From Clostridia bacterium (lineage in GTDB: Bacteria > Bacillota > Clostridia > Oscillospirales > CAG-272): a DNA stretch of 35,766 nt. Shown one piece after another: positions 31,330 through 35,766 of the stretch (position 1 is its first letter; each line of letters opens with the position of its first letter). The position numbers were made by a program, and so were the translations under genes. Under the pieces are notes generated by a model that was given only the letters and a program-made list of their open reading frames with translations, ran no database searches and had not been told where the DNA came from. The stretch covers positions 1-35,766 of the forward strand of contig JAFUQQ010000053.1 of the NCBI GenBank assembly GCA_017472285.1, written 5' to 3'.

Positions 31330-31471
31330 TCATAAGGGTGGGCGGACGTGGTGAAGGAATCTGAACTTTTATAAAGTCAAGGGACACAAAGAAATTTTTT
31401 GGGGATTTTCAAGACACTTTTTTCAAAAAGGGGCTTGAACGGGAGGCGGCGATGTCGCCGCTTATAGAAAG

Positions 31472-31497
31472 AAGCACTCGTGATGAGTGCTTTTTTA
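31472..31497 (+). terminator. Second terminator hairpin in the sdaAA-SDR gap
   Basis: AAGCACTC (31472-31479) pairs with GAGTGCTT (31485-31492), with a TTTTTT run at 31491-31496. Confidence 0.75.
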
Positions 31498-31580
31498 TTC
31501 TATAAGAAATTGTTCAAAATAGACCTCGCCGTTTCGCTTCATTCCGACGCGGAAAAACTTCGATAGGCGAGAAATTGGGT

Positions 31581-31600
31581 GCGGGCACTGCCCGCTTTTT
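31581..31600 (+). terminator. Short hairpin at the end of the SDR gene
   Basis: GCGGGC/GCCCGC with a three-base loop and TTTTT on the plus strand. It lies at the stop codon of the leftward SDR gene and resembles the hairpin TGCAGGCA/TGCCTG at 25346, so it may be a repeat fragment. Confidence 0.45.
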
Positions 31601-32252
31601 AATCTTTCCAGACGAAATGATAGTTGATGGATTCGCCGCCGTCCACAAGGATGCATTGTCCTGTGCAGAAGGTGTTGATGACGGTCAGGAAATATGCCCA
31701 TTCGGCGATTTCTTCGGGAGTTGCCCATTTTTTGAGCGGGGTTTCGTCCATGATGGCGGACCAGAGAACAGGGTCGTTCATGACACATTCGTTGAGAGGA
31801 GTCAGAACACCGCCGGGGTCGAGGCTGTTGCAGACGGCACCGTATTTTGCGATACGGATGGCGACATTTTTGGTATAAGCAAGGACACCGCCTTTGCTCG
31901 CGCAATATTCGGGAAATTCCGCACCCGTATGCGCACTTGCAGAACCGATATTCAGAATGGCTTTGATGTTTTCGTGGATGCCATAGGTTTCTGTGATATG
32001 GATAAGGGCTTTCAGATTGATATCGATATCGGCTTCATTTTGTGTGCCGGCATTATTGATGAGGATATCGACAGATTCAAGCTTGGGTAAACGGTCCTTA
32101 TCGCGCACATCACAGGTGAAATGGGTATAAAGGGGGTGAAAGATGGTTTGCGGTTGACGGTCGATACCGATGACGGTATGGTTTTCTTTCAGAAATTTTT
32201 CGGCGATCGCTTTGCCGATGCCTTGGGATGTTCCTGTAATCAGAATGTTCAT
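31599..32252 (-). CDS. Short-chain dehydrogenase/reductase
   Basis: NAD(P)-dependent oxidoreductase of the SDR superfamily, 217 aa. The Rossmann motif is TGTSQGIG near residues 6-13. Asp in IGIDRQP follows the second strand and suggests a preference for NAD. The NNAG motif is in ILINNAGTQ. The catalytic Ser is in NIGSASA and Tyr-Lys is in YCASKGG. The C-terminus ILVDGGESI is typical. Substrate unknown. The start at 32252 lies about 8 nt after AAGGA; the longer in-frame extension overlaps the upstream gene and is rejected. It follows the VUT transporter gene with a 4-nt gap. Confidence 0.93.
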   Translation of the reverse strand: MNILITGTSQGIGKAIAEKFLKENHTVIGIDRQPQTIFHPLYTHFTCDVRDKDRLPKLESVDILINNAGTQNEADIDINLKALIHITETYGIHENIKAILNIGSASAHTGAEFPEYCASKGGVLAYTKNVAIRIAKYGAVCNSLDPGGVLTPLNECVMNDPVLWSAIMDETPLKKWATPEEIAEWAYFLTVINTFCTGQCILVDGGESINYHFVWKD

Positions 32253-32256
32253 AGTG

Positions 32257-32997
32257 TTAGTTCCTTTTGATATATTCAAGATATTCTTTGCCGACATTTT
32301 CTTTTTTCCATCGCAAAGAGATTTTATAGCCGAGCGGAGAGAAGATGATTTCCATAATCAGTTCCGCGAATGCGCCTGTCAGCGCACAGGTTGCGCACTG
32401 TAATATCGTCCAATGAAATCCATCCCAGAAGATCGGTGCAAAAAAGACGAAAACGATCACGGAAAAGATGAAATTATCCAAAAATTGACCGATAAAGGTG
32501 GAGATATAGGTGCGTGCGGCATAAGCAAGTTTGCCGTCGGGATTGCGACGGAAGCTTTGTCCGATCAGGAAATTCAGGAAATTATTGATGATGGCAGAGA
32601 TCAAGAATGCGATGGTACTGCCGATCAGAATGAACCACGTTCCGCCGAAAATACTGTCAAATGCACTGTAATCATCCGCATTGGAGGGAATCGCGCTTGC
32701 GACGAAAAAGATCAGGCAAGTCAGGAGATTGATACCGACTGCAAGTAAAGAAATACGGTTGGAAGCTTTCGGACCGAAATGTTTGGTGATGATATCCATA
32801 CACATAAAAGAAAGCCATGAGATCAGGATGCCGCCATCTAGAGCGATCCAATCGAGTTGAAGTAAGGTTTTATTGGCAAGGAGATTCATACAAATGACGC
32901 TGACCACGAACAGGGTTACGACTGCCGCAGGAATGGAATGCATCAGAATACGGATCTCCGCATATTCTCTTTGAAGCCGTTTTTTGATTTGATTCAT
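32257..32997 (-). CDS. VUT-family (YhhQ-like) membrane transporter
   Basis: Integral membrane protein of 246 aa with about six hydrophobic segments. It fits the VUT (Vut_1) family, several members of which (YhhQ, QueT-related) import queuosine precursors. The middle IINNFLNFLIG and TYISTFIGQFLDNFIF segments are typical of the family. No preQ1 riboswitch motif was seen upstream, so the substrate is not confirmed. The start at 32997 is chosen because AAAAGGTG lies 9 nt upstream; a GTG at 33009 falls inside that sequence. It is the first gene of a leftward pair with the SDR. Confidence 0.88.
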   Translation of the reverse strand: MNQIKKRLQREYAEIRILMHSIPAAVVTLFVVSVICMNLLANKTLLQLDWIALDGGILISWLSFMCMDIITKHFGPKASNRISLLAVGINLLTCLIFFVASAIPSNADDYSAFDSIFGGTWFILIGSTIAFLISAIINNFLNFLIGQSFRRNPDGKLAYAARTYISTFIGQFLDNFIFSVIVFVFFAPIFWDGFHWTILQCATCALTGAFAELIMEIIFSPLGYKISLRWKKENVGKEYLEYIKRN

Positions 32998-33082
32998 AAA
33001 AATAAGCACCTTTTTATGTTGATGATTATTTAATTATATCATGTTCAGATCGGTTTTTCAAGAGGATTTTTCAGGAAGACAC

Positions 33083-33293
33083 GGTTTTTGAATGAGTAAA
33101 CAATTTGTTAACAAATCTAATTTTAAAGGCTCGCCCTCCGGGAGAGCTGGCGCAGAATGCGACTGAGAGGGTTTAATTTTTGCTTAAACAAGCCCTCTCC
33201 GTCTTGCCTTACGGCAATCCACCTCTCCCAAAGTGAGAGGCTTTTCACTAAATTTTAACACTTGTTCACACTTTATTAACTCATTCAAAAACC
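33083..33293. repeat. Palindromic MITE-like element, copy 3
   Basis: A perfect 15-bp outer inverted repeat: GGTTTTTGAATGAGT (33083-33097) and ACTCATTCAAAAACC (33279-33293). Nested within, 33125-33244 is the same core as 67-184 (GGCTCGCCCT..GGGAGAGCT to CCACCTCTCCCAAAGTGAGAGGC). It fills most of the gap between the VUT and WYL genes. Confidence 0.75.
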
Positions 33294-33310
33294 ATATCAG
33301 GAAGAAATCT

Positions 33311-34219
33311 TCAAGGCAATAAATGTTGTTGTTTTCGCAAACGGCTTTTGATGAGATTGATAAAACGAGGAGAATCTATGACTTGCACGGTCGGACCGAA
33401 AGAAAGCACACGGATGAGAAGTTCGGTTTCATCGCTGATATCGTAACGGATACGGACGGTATAATGTTTTTCATCTGTTTTTTCGGCTTGTTTTTCAAAA
33501 TGGGAAAAATGGAGCATCACGCGTTCGAGCGCATTGCGTTCGTTGGTGATTTTTAAAGTGAGGGTTTCATAAGGTTTTTGTTCGGGAGGAGAAGAAATAT
33601 CATACGGGAATTCAAAAGGCGAACAGGAAACGATACGGGAAAGATTGACGGTTCGCATAAAACGGCAGCCTTTGGTCAGAAGGCGAAATTTATCGTCTTT
33701 TTCGGAATATTCCAGACGGATGGGGATACATCTTCCGTAGACGTTTTGACCGTGTTTGTTTTTCACGTTGATTTTGATGGGTATTTGCTCGCGGATTGCG
33801 GATAAAAGAAAACGGAATCTTTGGATATAACTTTTATCTTCATAGGGATCGCCGTCGCTGTATTGGTCGTATATATAGTAATCTTCAGAAGTAAAAAGGG
33901 GTTCAACGTCATCGAGAGCTTGAAAATCCACGTCAAAAAGACGGATGCGCGGGTCGAGAGACACGGCTTTCAGCCAACGCTTTTGCAAATTCGTCAAGGG
34001 TATTGATGGTTTATGTAAGAGCGGTGTTTTCATATTGGGGCAAATGAGTTGCCATTTTCCGCTTTTGAGCGCGGGAAGGACGGTCATGGTGCTTTCCCCG
34101 AATGCATAAGCATCTACGATTTTCTGCAACTCTTTTTCATCGGTTTCTCCGTCAAGGATATGATCGATGATTTTTGCGATGCTTTGATAATAAGCGGAAT
34201 AAAGTTCACTGAAGATCAT
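33311..34219 (-). CDS. WYL-domain regulator, downstream of a coupled pair
   Basis: Protein of 302 aa belonging to the WYL group by its C-terminal two-thirds: an SH3-like WYL region (about 150-225: IPIKINVKNKHGQNVYGRCIPIRLEY in pieces, then LLTKGCRFMRTVNLSRI) and a WCX-like C-terminus (TLKITNERNALERVM...DETELLIRVLSFGPTVQVI). The N-terminal region shows no clear winged helix, unlike typical family members, so DNA binding may depend on its partner. WYL domains are thought to sense ligands such as nucleic acids or nucleotides. Its ATG overlaps the stop of the upstream WYL gene (ATGA), with AGAGG 7 nt before it. Confidence 0.82.
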   Translation of the reverse strand: MIFSELYSAYYQSIAKIIDHILDGETDEKELQKIVDAYAFGESTMTVLPALKSGKWQLICPNMKTPLLHKPSIPLTNLQKRWLKAVSLDPRIRLFDVDFQALDDVEPLFTSEDYYIYDQYSDGDPYEDKSYIQRFRFLLSAIREQIPIKINVKNKHGQNVYGRCIPIRLEYSEKDDKFRLLTKGCRFMRTVNLSRIVSCSPFEFPYDISSPPEQKPYETLTLKITNERNALERVMLHFSHFEKQAEKTDEKHYTVRIRYDISDETELLIRVLSFGPTVQVIDSPRFINLIKSRLRKQQHLLP

Positions 34220-35466
34220 GTGGTTTCCTCTCTTTCTCCGATGCCGTACATATGATACATCTGTTTCAGATCTTGTCGGAAACGGTGTTCCACGGCGCGA
34301 TTGGAACATTGAATGTCGGTAATACGGCAGATAAACGTGCGTATCCACGGGATCAATTCATTCGTATCGTAAACTTCGGCAGAGAAACGGTATGTATTTT
34401 CATCGATTTTTTCAACGGTGCCGATTCGTTTTTCCCTTTCCAATCTGCCGATGATATAATTTTCACCTTTTTCGATCTTTACGGTAAACGATACGTGTTC
34501 GGTCTGTTTTTTATCATTGCCGACCGAAACGCCCCACATCTTTTTTTGCATTTCCGAAAGCTGTGCGCGTAATTCATCAAAACGGGGTGTGAGTTCCAGA
34601 AGCTTGATATCCGAAAGATAATCCACGCGCAGAGAAGTGATACGGTTTCTTTCGGAATCATAAGCAAGCAGATGCTGTCTGCCGTTTTGCGCACTGATAA
34701 AAAGACGGAGCGGTATCAGACGGCGTGATTGCGGCGGATTTCTGCGGCTGTGACCGATTGCGCTGATGATTCGTTTTTCACGCATTGCCGTAAATAGCAA
34801 AGCGATCACTTCGCTGTCGATCGCACTTGTCATATAATGATGTTTGAACGTAAATATACTGCGGTGCGGTTCGAGTTTATCCAATAAAAAAGAACCGATC
34901 ACACCGCACGGAACGGCTTCGGAATAAAAATCCAGAGCGTTTGTCAGATGGGAAATATCCGTGTCGGCAGTTCTGTGATAAAGAACGGTTTTTCCTTGTT
35001 TTTTGGCGGAGATCAGACCGAGAGAGATGTATTCTTTTAGTTTTTTGCGTACCGTGGATTCATCAAAGATCATGGGTTCGTCAAATGCAGAAAGATATTC
35101 TTCATCCATGCGCGTCATGATATCCGAAAGGGATAAAATCATATCGGGAGCATGGAGAATATCGAAAAGGATAAAATGCAAGGTGATATCGCCATCCGTA
35201 AAACTTTTGGTTTTCCATGCTTTATAAAGCGGATTATGAGAAATATTTCGGGTATCGATGGAAATAAAGACGTTTTTTCCTTCGGGTGTACGGATAAAAC
35301 GCATATGTTCGCCAAGCCAGCTTTCCATCCGTCTGCGTTCATCATCATAAGAACGCGCGCTTTTTTTGTCATAATCGTCACGGCTTTTGAAGCCGTATAC
35401 GTAAAATTCACGCATATATGCCCTGATCTTTTCAAAATTTTTGATCAATTCATGATAGGTCGACAT
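34216..35466 (-). CDS. WYL-domain transcriptional regulator, upstream of a coupled pair
   Basis: Protein of 416 aa. The N-terminal 170 residues include a charged Tyr/Arg-rich segment (KSRDDYDKKSARSYDDERRR) and a probable winged helix (about 105-165: FDESTVRKKLKEYISLGLISAKKQGKTVLY in pieces). The WYL domain (about 225-295) has RRLIPLRLFISAQNGRQHLLAY and ITSLRVDYLSDI. A C-terminal WCX-like domain follows (FTVKIEKGENYIIGRLEREKR). It probably acts with the second WYL protein as a heteromeric regulator; this is inferred from the 4-nt overlap. GGAG lies 7 nt before the ATG. No clear promoter was seen in 35467-35556. Confidence 0.88.
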   Translation of the reverse strand: MSTYHELIKNFEKIRAYMREFYVYGFKSRDDYDKKSARSYDDERRRMESWLGEHMRFIRTPEGKNVFISIDTRNISHNPLYKAWKTKSFTDGDITLHFILFDILHAPDMILSLSDIMTRMDEEYLSAFDEPMIFDESTVRKKLKEYISLGLISAKKQGKTVLYHRTADTDISHLTNALDFYSEAVPCGVIGSFLLDKLEPHRSIFTFKHHYMTSAIDSEVIALLFTAMREKRIISAIGHSRRNPPQSRRLIPLRLFISAQNGRQHLLAYDSERNRITSLRVDYLSDIKLLELTPRFDELRAQLSEMQKKMWGVSVGNDKKQTEHVSFTVKIEKGENYIIGRLEREKRIGTVEKIDENTYRFSAEVYDTNELIPWIRTFICRITDIQCSNRAVEHRFRQDLKQMYHMYGIGEREETT

Positions 35467-35556
35467 GGAAAACTCCTTTCTTTCGGCTATTTGTATAAGT
35501 ACGATTTTATTTGTAGTACCTTGTTTCCGCTAAAACTTTACAAAAGAAATGTTTCT

Positions 35557-35706
35557 AAAAGCCTCTCACTCTGGGAGAGGTGGCGGCGAAGCCGACGGAT
35601 GAGGTTTTGTCACCATTATCACCTTTTTTGCTTTGATTATGTTCAAGAACCTCACCCGTCAAGGCAAATTGCCTTGACACCCTCCCCAAAGGTGAGGGCT
35701 CTGGCG
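35557..35706. repeat. Palindromic MITE-like element, copy 4 (inverted orientation)
   Basis: Begins AAAGCCTCTCACTCTGGGAGAGG, the reverse complement of the right end of copy 1, and ends with CCCTCCCCAAAGGTGAGGGCTCTGG. Subterminal hairpins GGCGGCGAAGCCG and GTCAAGGCAAATTGCCTTGAC are present. The sequence to the window end shows no gene; flanking TTTAC and GTAAA (about 35538 and 35731) suggest the palindrome extends further. Confidence 0.65.
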
Positions 35707-35766
35707 AACTCTTTCGTTTGTTTTTCTACGTAAATTTTTCAAAAATTCTTATCGAACTCACGTTAA

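Noticed and set aside
32998..33082. preQ1 riboswitch ahead of the VUT-family transporter
   Set aside because: The compact preQ1 aptamer pattern was looked for and not found; the region is short and AT-rich.
1..35766. CRISPR array, rRNA genes, complete transposase or prophage genes
   Set aside because: No regularly spaced direct repeats, rRNA signatures, DDE transposases, integrases or phage structural proteins were found.

Overview
The window looks like a chromosomal segment of a low-to-mid GC Gram-positive bacterium of the class Clostridia, probably a gut or rumen member of the Oscillospirales/Christensenellales type. The reasons are strong GGAGG ribosome binding sites, textbook -35/-10 promoters with 17-base spacers, a ylxM-ffh-rpsP-khpA cluster, a WalRK-like system with YycH/YycI-like partners, a two-subunit iron-sulfur L-serine dehydratase, DUF421, DUF3810 and DUF4932 proteins, and abundant palindromic intergenic repeats. 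No genus can be named from sequence reading alone.

Layout. 1-860: a palindromic repeat, then a small leftward operon of two hypothetical proteins. 1084-12134: an accessory block. It holds two paralogous, unusually long ECF-type sigma factors (545 and 533 aa) that share a promoter sequence, a winged-helix-like insert and a terminator type. Between them lie a leftward XRE-TPR regulator, a LytTR response regulator with a soluble GHKL kinase, and a pair of ABC exporter half-transporters. A DUF421 membrane protein and a cupin follow. A dispersed repeat of about 100 bp occurs on both sides of most of this block, and its right-hand copy forms the terminator of a leftward tRNA-Glu.

12376-14968: tRNA-Glu diverges from the SRP/ribosome operon ylxM-ffh-rpsP-khpA. 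15097-18150: a lipoprotein with a duplicated domain diverges from a small XRE regulator across a shared operator-like region. Next come an inverted-repeat element carrying a DUF559 endonuclease-like gene and a DUF4932 metalloprotease-like gene. 18161-21056: radC and a secreted LamG-esterase, leftward. 21241-22344: a DUF3810 membrane metallopeptidase-like protein.

22716-27906: a WalR/WalK-like two-component system with YycH-like and YycI-like membrane proteins, followed by murA (28190-29479), so envelope control and peptidoglycan precursor synthesis are side by side. 29647-31244: sdaAB-sdaAA for L-serine deamination. 31599-32997: a short-chain dehydrogenase and a VUT-family transporter, leftward. 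33311-35466: two translationally coupled WYL-domain regulators, leftward. Palindromic MITE-like repeats lie near both window ends and in several gaps.

The most promising undescribed system is the 1-11 kb block: twin long sigma factors with matching promoters around a two-component system that lacks a membrane sensor and an ABC exporter pair. The second is the DUF559 gene whose ribosome binding site and C-terminus are supplied by the arms of its own inverted repeat.
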